DNA of 64,000 nucleotides from Chlorops oryzae (GCA_020466095.1 CM035807.1:107939406-108003405); one strand, 5' to 3'; shown: positions 12,801-25,968, numbered from the stretch's first letter. Translations and numbers: made by a program. The notes: generated from the letters alone by a model not told the origin.

Positions 12801-13916
12801 AAGTAATGCTTATGGATAGTATGTAACGATACGTATGTCTAAATGGCTTAAAGCTTGGAATTCGGCATAGGGAGAGACCAAAGCAATCTGTGCTGCTCTT
12901 GAAAGTTCCCTTAGTAAATCCTAAAAGTATAAATTGGAGAAAAATATCAATATTTATCTTCTTAAAATCAGAAAACCAACTTGGAATCGAAAAATTTGCC
13001 TGCAAAAACTTCGAAAAATTCAACTTTTAAATACCCTTTAAGATCTATGCTTTAATTTTCTAAATGAGGTCATCAGCATAAAAATACAATTATTATAGAA
13101 TTTTGCATCGAAGGATCTCTCGCAACATTGCATCGAATTAGCCAAGCTGCAGTACTTTAATGTATTTCTTAATGATTTCCGCTCCTCTGATTGAGCTCAC
13201 TTATTATCAAGTTTATTTATTTGAAAGTCTTTTTTATTTCAACCAAAACTAGCAGAACAACAGCCAAAACAGAATATTCACTAGCATTTGAGACGATATC
13301 CACATTAAAAAAAAAAATACAACAAAAAACAAAAGAAAATTAAGCCAAAAACCAAAAATACAAATAAAATTTGTCGATTCCGCTCCCCAGCTAAAGATTG
13401 AACATGTTTAGATAAACTTGCCTCGATGAAAAAAAAAAAGAAAACGACAACAATAACTGGTAGACAACAAACTGCAGCTGACAGTCGAGAGCGCACAATT
13501 TCAGACGAAAACAATTTCATTTCAAAAATGTTGCAACTGATGCTTCGCTTCGGGTGTCATGCCATCCCAACGCCAAGGATACAATGAGTTTTCCTCTCGA
13601 CCCTTAAGCTTTAAATAGAATGTTGGATTTTTTCATCGAAGTGATTCAGATTTCTTCTAATGCTCAAGAAGGAGAAAGAGTTAAGCATACGATTCGATTT
13701 TTTCTTTCTTTTCTTCTCTATTAAGACTATAAAGACTATAAAGAGTCTTAATTGAAATGATTTTAATGGATCATTTGCAGAAAATGATATTATTTTGAAG
13801 GGATTAGAGGGCAAAGAAAAAATTGAATTCCAATTAAATTAAACGAGGCATCAATGTTTCATTTGAACAGTTCCTTCAACAGTTCGTTGAAATAAAATGT
13901 ATGCTTAGCAAAAGGA
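9893..13916. other. AT-rich intergenic DNA
   Basis: No gene is supported. Homopolymers lie at 10035-10048 and 11869-11880. A TAAGTAAGTAAGTA run is near 10367, and there are many short A/T repeats. 10440-10640 and 12300-12580 have slightly longer open frames but no recognisable protein or codon bias. Confidence 0.4.
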
Positions 13917-15106
13917 ATCCCGGCTGGAAATTCTTTTTCGGCGCAAGCTAGGTCTAAGCTAGTGTATATCTTTGGCTTAGCTAGTAAAGTCTAGCTAGCG
14001 CCTTCCTAGTTTGTGAATGCTTCGGCTAGCTAGCGCCCGGCTGGTAATTTCTGGCTAGCGCCTAGATCATATCAGGGATGAAAAAATAGGTACAATTGTA
14101 CCTTTTTCGGCTCTTTTTGACCTCAAAGGTACATTAGGTACAATTGCTTCGTTTTAGGTACATTGTGTTTTTCAAAGAATTTTCCGGTCACTAAACCAAA
14201 AGAATTTTTTTGTAACAAGTGCTTAATTACAATATGCTTTAAGAAAATTTGTCTGGCAACTACCAGTACTGTCATTTAAAAAAAAAAAAAATCAAGCGGC
14301 TAATGGATAATGATTTTAGGTACATTGGTATCCCAAAAAGGTACTTTTTTTTGTTCTAGAGGACGTTTAGAGAGTTATGGACCAAAAACCAGAAAATCCG
14401 AAAAATTCATGGCGTCCGATTTGGGTGAAAATTTATATATAGAATAAGTGAAAAATTCTTAAAATTTTGGCGTCTAAATTTTTTGAAGAAACGGATTACA
14501 ATATCTAGTTTGTATTCCACTATAATAGACTAATTTACGATTCACATCTACTATATATAAATTTTCATCGAAATTGGACGCCATGAAATTTTCGGATTTT
14601 TTTGGTTTTTGGTCATAACTCTCTAAACTTCCTCTATCGGAAGCAATATTTGTATTCCAATGAAAGAAAGAAACCGTTGGTCCCTTTTTTGTTATTTTCG
14701 TCCTTTTTCTCATGAATTTTGGTCCCGAAAAATATTTTTGAGTGGACAACCGTGTCCCTGGACCATATGCCAATCACTTCGTTTTACATAAAGATTTATT
14801 TGCACGTCCCCTTGACGGGGTATTGGTTAAAGTTCTCACCTAGTTCGCACGTCACTCGTTACGATGTCGCCTCTGCGCAAAGCTGACGCTCAACACATAA
14901 GGTACACCCTTTATATTTCCACAACTTTAAACTAAGTGAGAATTATAAAAAAAATTTTGTCTCAAATTTTCTCTCTCGGTTCTAGCTAGGCCCTCGCTAG
15001 CGCCAGGCTAAATTTATCAAGTCGGGCAAATCTAGCTAGGCGCTAACTAGGCGCTAGCTAGACCATAGCTAGAACTAGATTTCTCTAGGCAATTTCCAGC
15101 CGGGAT
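13917..15106. mobile_element. TIR element family C, with element D nested inside
   Basis: A perfect 16-bp terminal inverted repeat, ATCCCGGCTGGAAATT, lies at 13917-13932 and inverted at 15091-15106. Both arms are packed with CTAGCTAG / GCTAGCGCC motifs (13945-14070 and 14975-15085), so the arms can fold on each other. The centre contains a GGTACATT-rich segment (14090-14345) and the family D foldback (14357-14636). No clear target duplication and no transposase. The element at 18147-18898 has related ends. Confidence 0.7.
14357..14636. mobile_element. Foldback MITE family D, copy 1
   Basis: The left arm starts TAGAGGACGTTTAGAGAG and the right arm ends CTCTAAACTTCCTCTA. The arms continue inverted through the GTTATGGACCAAAAACC and ATTCATGGCGTCCGATTT phrases. 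Flanking TA on both sides fits a Tc1/mariner-type duplication. Nested inside family C. Other copies are at 38554 and 53693; this one lacks their central GGACCAG module. Confidence 0.75.
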
Positions 15107-18100
15107 ATTTTAAAGTCTTCATATGTATCAATGTACTAAAATTAGATATGGTTTCACGGTGATTAAAAGGTTGATTAATTAACTAAAAAATTTTCAATCT
15201 TCAATTTCACAACACGAATTTATCGCTACAAATCGCGATAATCCAGTCAAAGGGGCGCCTTTCGAAAACAAATGTAGTTAATCAAATTTTATGGCATTCG
15301 ACATTGGGATTTCATTCTTCAATGTGAGCCAGACAATTGTAGGATTATGAGAAAAAAGAAAAATATTTAAACCTTCACAAAGAAAATGCGCCCTATCTGT
15401 CAACAATCAATCGAAAAGCCATCAAAAGAATTATTTCAATTTCCAAGCAACGTAGTCATTCAAGTCTACTTAAAGATTCAACCAGAAAGAAAATATTTTG
15501 AATTCATTTTTATATTAATATATATATTGACCCCTAAAGCTGTTTAGACTTCAGAGATGGAGAAAAGCAATTTTGATGTTTTTGTTATTTTTGGGGGCTA
15601 AAAGTCAAGAAATCGTGGGGAGTTTCCCATACCACATATAACCACTTAAGGCATGCTGAAAGATGGGCAATAAAATTTCAAGTTGGCATGCGATTTCTCT
15701 CACTCCATCGCATCAATTTTCCCCTCTTCGCATATACGAGTATATACATACGTACAACAATATTTTCCCGTACGCATTTTCGTTCAACTTCTGTGACACA
15801 ATATTGCTCGCAAAACTTCATTTTCGAGGGCGGAAAAGGAAGTGAAGATTTTATCAATACAATTATATGCAGACGGAAATGGGAATCGGGCTATCCGTAA
15901 ATCTACTTTCGATGGTCTACACTTTAAACGATCTCGAGAGTTTGTCGTTTTGGGGTGAGGGGGGAATACGTAATAGATTTGTAGCTGGAGTACATTTATT
16001 TATAACATATCTTTGAGGTTTATGGACGCTTCCATGAGGTCACGCTCTATTATGGAAATCACAATGAAAACACTTATTTCGATTTCTGCCACATTTTAGG
16101 GTCTTTGCACAGCATCTAATTTTTGGGAGATTGAAATTTTGCGAAGCTAAGGTATATTTTTATTTAATTTATTAACATGTTTGCCACAATTTTTCTCATT
16201 AGCTTTTCAATTTCGAAATACTATAATTCATATGATATCACCAGATGAAATCGGATTTTTTCTAAATTAATAATAAACTTTAATAAATTTCCACCCGGAA
16301 TATTGGCGGAATTTCTTATAGAATTTTTTTTTTCTATTCTAAGCGAAATTTTCCCATGCATATGATTGTCGTTAATCTTTTGTTTCGTAACCTATTTGAG
16401 GCTTTTTCACACTCATCCCTCTTTCTGACCTTTTAATCGATTTCTTCTCGCCTTTTGCGTTTATCTTCTTACGTTACATAAAAAGTTGAAGCCTTTCGGG
16501 CGTTTGGCAAAACTTTTAATCTTACGCAAAAACAAATGGATTCGATTACAAGCAAAGTAGGACACTTGGTCTAAGTCCCCAATATTTTATCAGCTTTTGG
16601 AGCGACCACGGAACAAAGGAATTTTTTTTTTTTGTCTTTGTGGATAACCTAAATCAATGTTGCAGACAATGATTTCGGGGGAAAAAATGCTTGAAAAAAT
16701 GCCAGAAAACTATTTCCTTCTCTTTACAGAAGCTAAAAATGACATTCAAAAGGAAAGGATAGCAAAGGATTTAAATGGAAAAAAATTTAAGGGATTTCTT
16801 TTGACGAGTGCTTTTGAAGGATATATATGAAAATTTCTGTTATTGTAAAAAAAATTTCACTGCATGAAATGCAAATGCCAATCAAAAGTTTTTAATTCGT
16901 TTTATTCTCTTTTGGATGGAAAGAAAATATTTCTCTTTCCTTTCAATTCAATTTCACGTTCTATGAATGAAATTTAAAAAAAATTTAATATGAAAAAATA
17001 AATCTGAAATGGACCCTAAAATCTCTTCTCATCAAGCTTAAAGAAAAATTTAAAATCATTTCGACTTGATTATGCTTAAATGATGTTCCTAGCAGCATGA
17101 ATCGAAAATCTAAACTTGAGGCAAATGTTCCGCTGAACTAAATTTAGGGACCGAATCCAAAGATTTAAGATCAGAACACAACGCAACATGAAAGAGCACA
17201 TGAATCCAGACACCATCAAGATAATCCTCTTAACATACATACTATACACATATGTAAGTAAAAACATAGTTTCCCGAACTTTAATAGGGTGGTGGCACTC
17301 TTTGTGCATTCTGCCGACTAGATAGAGATAAAACTTTGCCACGAGTTGCTAAGGATACAATAAATTTCCAAAAATATCAAGCTTAAACTTGAACTTCTCG
17401 CTTTAATAATAAACAATAATAAATCTGGTTCTTGTTGATAAACATGACAATCCAAAGAAAGCAAATAAGCTCAGAAAGCAAATAAATAACGCACTTCTTT
17501 TTTCCTTAATATAATGAAATGAAATGAAATGAAATCAAATAAAATAAACAATAAAACGTTACAAATAACTTGGATGACTTGCAAAGGTGATCTACCTCCG
17601 AAGCAGGGATTAAGGAAGGTAATTTTTTTTTTTTTTTGGGCAATCGTAAGCCGCTTTCATGCTGCACCGTCGAACATTATTAGAATTCCGAAGCATTTGA
17701 ATTGAAAAAATTTGTGACTTAAATCATAAAGATTGTTCGTGTGACTTTTCGGCCCGTCAATCAAAGCTTAGATGTCCTTTCGAATGGATAAATTGGTGAA
17801 AAGTAAGGCAATTTCAGGCAATAAGAAATTTTCTATTTTATTACCAAATCAATTGACTCGAACGTGCAGTGTCCTTTTGAACAAAAAAAAAAAAACAAAA
17901 AAATAAAAAAATAAAATATAAAGAATAAAAAAAATTCAAAGAAAAGAAAATATTGAAAGTGTTAAGATTTGTTGAAAAGAAACGCTCAAAAAGGCAAGGA
18001 GATGAAGTGCTAAAAAGTTTTTCAACAAACTTTTAATGGAAGTCCTGCAGGGAAATGCTTGCAATTCATTATGAGTTGCGATTCCGTTGTACACAATCAT

Positions 18101-18146
18101 TTCTTAATCGTTTGAAAGAAATTTCACTTTAAAATTAAAGATTTAT
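15107..18146. other. AT-rich intergenic DNA
   Basis: No gene is supported. A (GAAAT)n run lies near 17515-17535 and A-rich tracts near 17880-17940. Short open frames have no recognised similarity. Confidence 0.45.
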
Positions 18147-18898
18147 CCCAGCTAGAATTTTTTGAAATTTTTGATCAAAAGCGAGTCTTTTTCGAGTCGC
18201 CTTTCTGATTAAAAATATCAAATATGCGCTCGTTTTCTGATCAAAAATGATACTTTTATCGGGAGAAATTGGAACCCTAGACGCGACTCTTCTTAGGGAG
18301 TCATATTTGATATCATTTGCGAGTCATATTTGTTATCATTTTGGAGTCTTCTACGACTCATATTTATAATCGAAAGCAATTGATTGTATTTTGATTGAAA
18401 AATAAAATAATCAAAAAAAATTTTTAAATCAATACACACTTTTTGGCTTTTCCGTGTATATTTTATATGTATTATAATAATATTATAGATTGAACTTTTT
18501 TTTTCCTTGCCTTATGTGGGATTTGAACCTAGGAACTCACGTTTTCTAGTCCTGTGCTCACCCGTCGACACCAAGCTTTCCAAATCGAAAGTCCATGGAA
18601 ATTTTTCGTTTATAAATTTAAATTCGAATTCCATTCAATTCAATTTTGAGTCAAATATTGAGTGAAATATAAGATAGCAACAATTTGAATGATCATATTT
18701 CAATCCCATACGTGATTAATTGGCGATTTCTCTATATTTTGTTTTTGTAGTTTGAATACGACTCGCTTTTGAAACATATTGGAGAGTCTTCTTTTAATCG
18801 TGCATGTGATCAATCATTTTGTAATCATGAAGGGGTCTCGAAAAAGACTCGTAAATGAATCTTCTCATAAAACAGTCTTCCAAATGTTGGGTGGGATT
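18147..18898. mobile_element. Inverted-repeat element related to family C, holding a SINE head
   Basis: The left end ATCCCAGCTAGAATTTTTTG resembles the family C end ATCCCGGCTGGAAATT. The right end reads ...TTGGGTGGGAT. Both arms carry GAGTCTTTTTCGAG-type motifs in opposite orientation (around 18183-18200 and 18835-18855). The interior has repeated GAGTCATATTTG units. Ends are poorly conserved, so the boundaries are approximate. Confidence 0.45.
18503..18588 (-). repeat. tRNA-derived SINE head, probable
   Basis: On the minus strand a GGTTCAAATCC box B (18529-18539) follows a weak box A-like TGGTGTCGACGGG at tRNA-like spacing. The segment lies inside an inverted-repeat element and lacks a good acceptor stem, so a SINE relic is likelier than a working tRNA gene. 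Confidence 0.35.
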
Positions 18899-19125
18899 CT
18901 GTTCCGATTTAAACTCAAAAATCATAAATTTTTTTTTCTTAGTATTTTAAATATTTCGAAGCATACTTCAGGGATTTTTCATATAAAAAAAATAAAAAAT
19001 TTAAAAAAATTGTGGATGATTTTTGAGTTTTAAAGTGGGTATAGCTCCCTAATTCGGCATTTTATCATAATGGTGTTTTTCGGGAGAATCAATTGGAATA
19101 TCTCAGAGTACATTTTGGTGTTAGC
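18899..19125. other. AT-rich spacer
   Basis: Nothing identifiable. Confidence 0.4.
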
Positions 19126-19348
19126 TTAGCCCTCTAGTGCCCACGACCGCCTCTAGGCGGCCTAGCTTCTCTTCACAATTCCTCACATCCTTAAAAATAT
19201 TTAAAGATTTTTTTTTACTTCGTTTAATTCTTGGAATCCTAAAAATTTGTCTTACACAACGAAGAAAAAGATAAATTAAAACAATTTTTGAGTATGTGAG
19301 CAAATATGAAGAGAGTTTAGGCTGTCTAGAGGTGGTCTAGAGGGTTAG
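19126..19348. mobile_element. Imperfect foldback with piggyBac-like ends
   Basis: Left end TTAG-CCCTCTAGTGCCC, right end GGTCTAGAGGG-TTAG. The arms pair imperfectly for about 70 bases (CCTCTAGGCGGCC against GGCTGTCTAGAGG, then TTCTCTTCACA-type sequence). The CCCTCTA end resembles family F (35935, 37311, 37687), but the flanking 4-mers are TTAG rather than TTAA. There is no open frame of note. Confidence 0.5.
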
Positions 19349-22310
19349 AATACCAAACTTTAACTCATAGATATGGGCCACAAAATGGTCAAAAAAACTT
19401 ATTTTTTTGCATGAAGACATACCGATAACTCAAAAAACTAATGATGTAGTTCGATTTCTAGTGCCCCAAATAGGGGGAATCCGTTGAATTCGATCTTTTC
19501 TTTCTTTCGACTACCACAGTGTAATCAGGCATGTTCTAAAAATCGATTCCGGATAGAAAAATTCAAAATCAATTTATGCTATTTCCAATTTTTTTTTTAT
19601 GGGGACTCGATTTCTATAGCACGCCTGAATATCCAAAGTTCCTACTCCACTTATATTTCCTTCCCAGTGTCCTTAGAATGGGAGAATTTTTTTCAAACGA
19701 ATATTTAGAACTGGCGGTTTATCTACCTCCCTTTTTCATGATCTTCAAATTCGAATGAAAGACCAAATTTTATGAAGCAAAGAATAAAAAGGAATAAATT
19801 CTTCAAAAGATGTACGATTGACAAAAAGCTTTCCTAAGTTCTTTCAATGACATTGCAAATCATTTTTAAATCTTCACAAGGACAAAGTTTTCATCACAGT
19901 AAAATAAAAAACTATAAAAAAAAAATTGGCCAAACTTGTAAAGAACATGAAAGGAAACTAAAACAAAGAAACCCCATTCTCGAGCTTTAAAGCTTTAAGA
20001 ACAAATCTAGGAAAAGTCCTACATAAGCCCTTTGATTAAAGGCAGAGTGAACGGGAGAATGGAAGAAAGTCGTTTTTAGAACGTAATTCGATGCAATGGC
20101 AGTAACAACAACAATGAACAAGAACGAGGACATTGTCATTAGCATGAAATGCAGTGAACACAATCGATACGTTTGAACAGAGAACAAAAAAAAAATATAA
20201 AGGATACATAAAGTGCACCCGACAAGAAATGCAAGCAAGTAAGTCAACAAAGTTAGAGCTGAACCCAATAGTCAAGGAAGTCCTGACGGAAGATCCCTTT
20301 CAACGGAAACAAGAGGATTTTGCATTTAATGTTTCTGTTTTTCCCCATTTCGCTCATCAATTTGTACGTTAAAATTTATGCGAAATCGATGCGTTAGCAT
20401 CGGAGAGGGGGGAAATCAAAGGAAAAGGATCAAACGAAGTCCTAAGCTCAACAGAAAATTTTTCCTTAGATATTCATTTTCATTAAATTCTCATTTCGCT
20501 GCGTGAAAATGGCTTTTAATTTCACTTTCATAGATCATCCTAAAGTACCGTGAAAGCATGTTGTTTATGGTTTTTTATGTCTATTGTCCTTGCGCTATAT
20601 CTCTGCTGTTGCCGTAAATAAAACCACAAACGAGATTGAGCTTCACCCCATACACAGCAGTTGGATGCTTTCGCTAACCATAACAATGACAAAACAAAAA
20701 AAAAAAAAAAAGGAAAAAACCAACTGGAAAACAATTTCTTCTGAAGCACAGCTTTGTTTTCTGCTTACTTAATCCTTCATGGACATGTTGCGTCAAGTGG
20801 CTACGAATTATTTTCCCTTTTTTTCTTTCTTTCTATTTCATCCAGTGGTTTTTTTGGTCTAAAACTAGCATTATAAAATATAGATCAAGGTTTTTGCAGA
20901 AACGTTTAAAGTCCCAACTTGAAGCGTTTTAAGTTTTACGAGTTAGACACGAAACGCAAACGAGAATCTCATCGCATTAAATCCTTCTTTGTACCTGATA
21001 AATTAATTTCATGCACAATTAACTCACACAATTACTTAGATCCGCATTAGCATTTGCTGCTCACCGACTTTGCGCAGGATGTTTTGTTTCTTTTGTATTT
21101 TTATTTTGCTTTTTCCACTTCCCTTTCATTGCGTCAGCGCGTCCAGTTGAAGCCTTATCCTTTGTTATTTTCATCCTCGAATCGAAAGATTTTTTTTGTT
21201 TTTTTTTTTTTTTCACACATTTTACAATTCTCTTACGATCGATTTCACTCTTCATCGTATTACATAACACTTTAAAGGAGTCGAGTCCTTTGACAGCGTC
21301 ATGAACGTCCATCAACTTGCATGGATTGCGTTTCTATATTTGTACCGTAACAGATGTGCAGCCGTCTAAATATAGATCATTATTATAAACCGGACGGTGT
21401 TCGGATTAATGGAATTTGCAGAATACGAAACTTGTGTAGTGCGGAGGGTTTTGGATTATTAGACGTATCTGCCTATCAAACTAATGGGTAAGTGAGCTTC
21501 TATTGTACGAGTATTCTTATATAAAAAAAATATTTCATTTAAGAAAATTTATTTCAGCGAACGAATTTCACGACATTAGAAAAATGTCCTAAGGTTGACC
21601 ATATCACAAATCGTCGAGAAAATCTCTAAATGGAATTTGAGTAAAATAGTTCTTTGTACGGATGACTTTTGTTTTTTGTCTCTGCACAGATGTATACCTA
21701 AAAAATAAGCCTCTTATTGTCTTACAGGGGTTCTTATTACTTTCCTTTTATTTTTCAATTCTTCGTTACCCAGAAACGCCTGAATGTATGTAAATTCCTT
21801 AATTAATAGAAGAAAAATTTTATATTTTACACGGACGAAATTTTTTCACAAAAAAAAAATTCAAATATTTTTTTCAGTGTGGCTTTGGTTTGTGTCCGGT
21901 GTGTATTTGATTTTTTGGTTGGCGTCTCATTTACTGTGGATTTTTACCAATTTTTGGCTCCTGACTCAAAACTGCGAGCTTGAAAATATAGCAATGACAT
22001 AAACCAATTCGAAAATTAATCGATAATAGTTCGGACGCAAAGTTTTGTTATAGAGATATAGCTCAGACTCACACCGTATCGGTGTAATGCGATTTATCGA
22101 TACATATCTAAACATATCGTCGTTGCGACTGCAAAAGCGCGTAACAGCAATCTGCAATACCGCGTATTTACAAAAGTCGCAAACATGAAATATCTTTGCA
22201 CAAGGTTGTTCCAAGGTTGGACATTAAAATCCGGTGATCTTTCTGATGATAACTCTATTGGTTGTCTTGTTGGGAATGTTTTAGCTGAAATCATATTTTG
22301 GTGTTTTTTT
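19349..22310. other. AT-rich intergenic DNA
   Basis: No gene is supported. Open frames at 19484-19758, 19987-20372 and 21054-21315 overlap on opposite strands and are driven by poly-A/poly-T tracts (for example 20696-20711, 21187-21213). Confidence 0.45.
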
Positions 22311-22608
22311 ATACCCGACACACTCTGTGTCGAGGGTATATTGCGTTTGTGTGGTTGTATGTAACACCCAGAACCAGTTGAGATAGACCATACAAAATAT
22401 ATATAGAAATTATCAGCGTCACCAGGAGATTCGATTTAGACATGTCCGTCTGTCTGTCTGTCTGTCCGTATATAGTTTTCTTATCGAAGGAGCTGAGCTA
22501 TTTTGACAAAATTTGGTATGCGTGCTCACGGGGACATGAGTAAGAACGAGTTCGAGAATGGACCCGATCGGACCATTTTTAGGGGTACCTCCAGTACTAG
22601 GGTCTGTT

Positions 22609-22610
<2 letters not shown>

Positions 22611-22641
<31 letters not shown>

Positions 22642-23192
22642 TTTTATTATTTATTGGATCACTCCTCTAATATAGGAGTCTAGCAATAAGTTTTTAAATC
22701 TTACACCTAATTGGACAATATTACAAATCACAAAGCATTTTCTTAATGAAAAGATTATGACTTAGTAATAAGTTCATTGCGGGCCTCGGATACCGAAAAC
22801 TGGGCTTTGCTGATGTGTGAAGAAAACACGTGTAATATTGGCGGTGAGGAAATGAAGATTTAAGCAGCTAGGCTGTGCGTGGATTTCAAGGGTGCATGGA
22901 GTGCACCCACCGAGATGACGATCAGCTAGGAAAGCTGAGTTTATGAATGTGCGTGGATTGCAAGGGTGCATGGAGTGCACCCACCGAGTAGACGATCAGC
23001 TAGGAAAGCTGAGTTTTATGGATGTGCATGGATTGCACCTGCTGCTGTAGAACGATTTATAATTGCTGGCCGGTCATTTCTTTTCAAACTCTAAGAGAAC
23101 GATGTGTTCGATAATCCACGGGCAAGTGGATTTACATGTCTGCGCAATTTATTGAAGTATTTCTCTTTGATATTGGTGAACTCTGTTTTAAC
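22611..23192 (-). mobile_element. polyadenylated retroposon inserted in mini-me copy 2
   Basis: On the minus strand it ends in AATAAATAATAAAACGTTTT followed by more than 20 A's (seen as T's from 22611), so it came from a polyadenylated RNA with an AATAAA signal. The duplication GTCTGTTAT flanks it (22602-22610 and 23193-23201); copy 1 has GTCTGTTAC at this site. Inside are two tandem 74-75-bp units (22874-22947 and 22948-23022) and the start of a third. No RNA polymerase III boxes and no long frame are seen. It may be the 3' end of a LINE, a retroposed non-coding RNA or a processed pseudogene. Confidence 0.8.
22874..23039. repeat. 74-bp tandem duplication inside the retroposon
   Basis: Units start TGTGCGTGGATT at 22874 and 22948, with a partial TGTGCATGGATT at 23023. 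Each has the palindrome GGTGCATGGAGTGCACC. Confidence 0.8.
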
Positions 23193-23745
23193 GTCTGTTA
23201 TGAAAATCACAAAAACTGCTCTAAAACCTGAGTTTTTCAAGATATTTTGATGAAACTTGGTATTTGAACATGTTTAAAGGCAAGTAATATGATTTCAAAA
23301 AAATTGAAAAGTGGGCGTGGCATAAGGGCGTTTTTCAAAAATTGTCTCCTACTCCCGAAATACCAATGGGACTTGAACGAAAGTTGGCACGTATGCTTCC
23401 TTGATAGCCAGTAACGTCCTCCCCAAAAATTTTTTGATCGGTCCATTATTAAGGGTACCTCCATTACTAGGGTCTGCCACAAAAATCTCAAAACTGCCTC
23501 AAAATCGGACTTTTTCCAAATTTTTCAATGAAACTTAGGATTTGAGCGTATATCTAAGCCTCCGATTAGAATTCCGAAAAATTGGAAAAGTGGGCGTGGC
23601 AAAAGGGCGGTTTTCATAAAGAAATTCAACAAAAGTCGGTATATGGGGCCCCTAAGGACTTAAACAACTCCTGATATTAAAATTTATTTGAAGATGTGTG
23701 TCTGTGTCGGGTATTTTATTGTCAGGCTCGCCTGACTATAACACC

Positions 23746-25968
23746 CTATTTTTATGTATATTTTCATTTAAATAATTTTAGCAATATTTGCGGGGTTTAT
23801 TAAGATGTATGCTACGAAACGCCAAGCACTTTTTGAATGATTTGATTTGGAAATTTCAAATATGCCATTAAAGCATTCGATTTTTGACTGACATACAGAT
23901 GTCATGTCAAATTTAATTACATATTTCATCATTATGGAAGAATGAAGTTATTAAACGTTCATAACTGAATAACGACTTTCTTACAAGTTTATCCATAAAA
24001 CTTTCATTTGGATGAAATTCCAAAAATTTATCAATTTTGGGATATAATTGCATTGTTTCGTGTTTTGATATTTCACAATCCACAAGAATCGGAAATACCA
24101 TACCAATCTTCGTTATTATGGAATGTGCCATTCGACGAGCCATTAAATGTTTAGCATCAATAATGACTGGAATGCCACATATTTCAATTGGCTCAGTCAG
24201 AGGACAAAGATATTATAGATAAAGGCATTAATATTCGCATAGGACATGTCACACAATATGAACTTAAAGTTATATCAACATTGTTTTGCAATCAGGCTTT
24301 GAACTTATTATGGTTGGACTTATTATGGTTGATATCGCATCATCGTCAATATCTACACAGAAAAACTTTTTCACGTAAATACAACCAATTTTTTAATCAA
24401 CTCAGCCCATCACACTTTTCGTTGTCCCAAGCAATTCATTTGTTGCGATTAATATGGAAGTATTACAGTCAAAAAAAGTTTGTCTTAAGATAATTAAATT
24501 TAGAACAAGTGTTAAAATCAACCAATTATTTTAAATTAATAAAAGTTTGAAAATACTTATCTGGGGCATATTAAATATCCAATAAATGAGTTTAACATAT
24601 CGACCATTTATTGGAATTTAATTACGAAATAGTCAGTTAATTTCTTCTATAATTTGCTATTATAAATAAATATAAGTACCAGGTAAGCCTAATGGAATCT
24701 AGGGAATCCAACATTTTAGTGGGCCCACGCAAAACTTATAATCTTATATCAAACAATTAATCAATTTTTAAGTCGAACATTTTTTTAATAACTATCATTT
24801 TTAGTAATTTTCCAATAAATTCTCGCTGTAATAGTGTTAAAACAAATATTGATAGTACTTCATAAAAATAAATTTGGTAGGACATTGACCGTCAAAAATG
24901 TCAAATCCAAAGGATATGTGTAAAAAATTAAAAATAGTGAATTCACGTGTATCAACGTGTAAGACGGTAAAAACGCTCAGTGTATACAAAAGGCAAACAA
25001 AGTTTGTTTAAATTAATATTTGAATTTTCAATTTGAATTTGAAATTTTTAATAGTAATCAATAATCGAGTTAAATTGCCAGTTCGGGAATAGTAGCTAAA
25101 TTTACTATTTAAATTGCCATGGTGGCCTAGGGCCAATATTTAGGCCCACGAGATCAAACTGTATAAAATAATTTATGATAAGTAATTTTCATAATTTTCG
25201 CAATTCTAATAAATGGGAAATTCAGTACTGAATTTAGAATTTCTTGCATGCGGGTTAAATAATTTTTTTCTTGAATATTTTATTTTTTTAGGAAATCTAA
25301 CATAAAAGGAATTAAAATGTTATGGCATTTTAATCAGGTAACAGTTTTTTTTTATAATATTGTGGCACTCATGCAGCTTCGGAAATTGTGGGAAATGAGA
25401 TATTTGTCACACAACTGTCAAAATTTATATGAAAATTTACGATGGGAAAAGTTGCGAAGCTGCGTGAGTACCACTATTCTCTCTATACGTTTTGTCTAAA
25501 ACATCTGATATCGGAATTCAAGTGTGGATTAATAAAGGCCGAATTATTAAATCTAAGAACTCATAGCTAGTAACAGAAACTACATTATATCGAATAAGTA
25601 TTTAAAGGGATAACATCAGGGAGCCAACCCTTCAAAGTCACCTCTTCAATTTGAGTGATATAAGTTAATCAAATCAGGATAAGGTGTTCACGCATAGTCA
25701 GAACACCAGCAGTAGTGTTAATTATTTTTGACGATTTCACATGAATAAACTTAAATTAAACTGAAGAACTCTTATCATAAATTTCTGTATTGAGGCATTT
25801 ATTTTTGTGCAAAGAAATAGATAAGCTTTTCGATTTAAATGAACTTTAGCACAGCAAGGAATTTTCATTTATCGAATGCTCAATTCTATACTAAAACACT
25901 TTTATAAAATAAAATCTTATGTTCTTTCATATTTTTTTTTTTTGTCCGAGATTATATCTTATCTTGAC
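23746..25968. other. AT-rich intergenic DNA
   Basis: No gene is called. 23913-24170 on the minus strand holds an open stretch that reads more like protein than its surroundings (GIPVIIDAKHLMARRMAHSI and FLEFHPNESF segments) and could be a decayed coding relic of unknown family. The rest is AT-rich and featureless. Confidence 0.4.

Larger units (their letters stand above)
22311..23745 (+). mobile_element. mini-me / INE-1-type element, copy 2 (interrupted)
   Basis: The subterminal inverted repeats are the same as copy 1: ATACCCGACACA at 22311-22322 and TGTGTCGGGTAT at 23703-23714. The same 3' GTCAGGC/GCCTGAC hairpin follows. The (GTCY)n tract is short (22444-22468). The body is split by a 582-bp insertion at 22611-23192; removing it restores alignment with copy 1 across GGGTCTGTTA..GAAAATCAC. 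Confidence 0.85.

Noticed and set aside
14474..14773. 99-codon open frame
   Set aside because: Lies across foldback element D and its flank; repeat composition only.
22774..22980. Open frame inside the retroposon
   Set aside because: It spans the 74-bp tandem units and repeats its own peptide; nothing recognisable.
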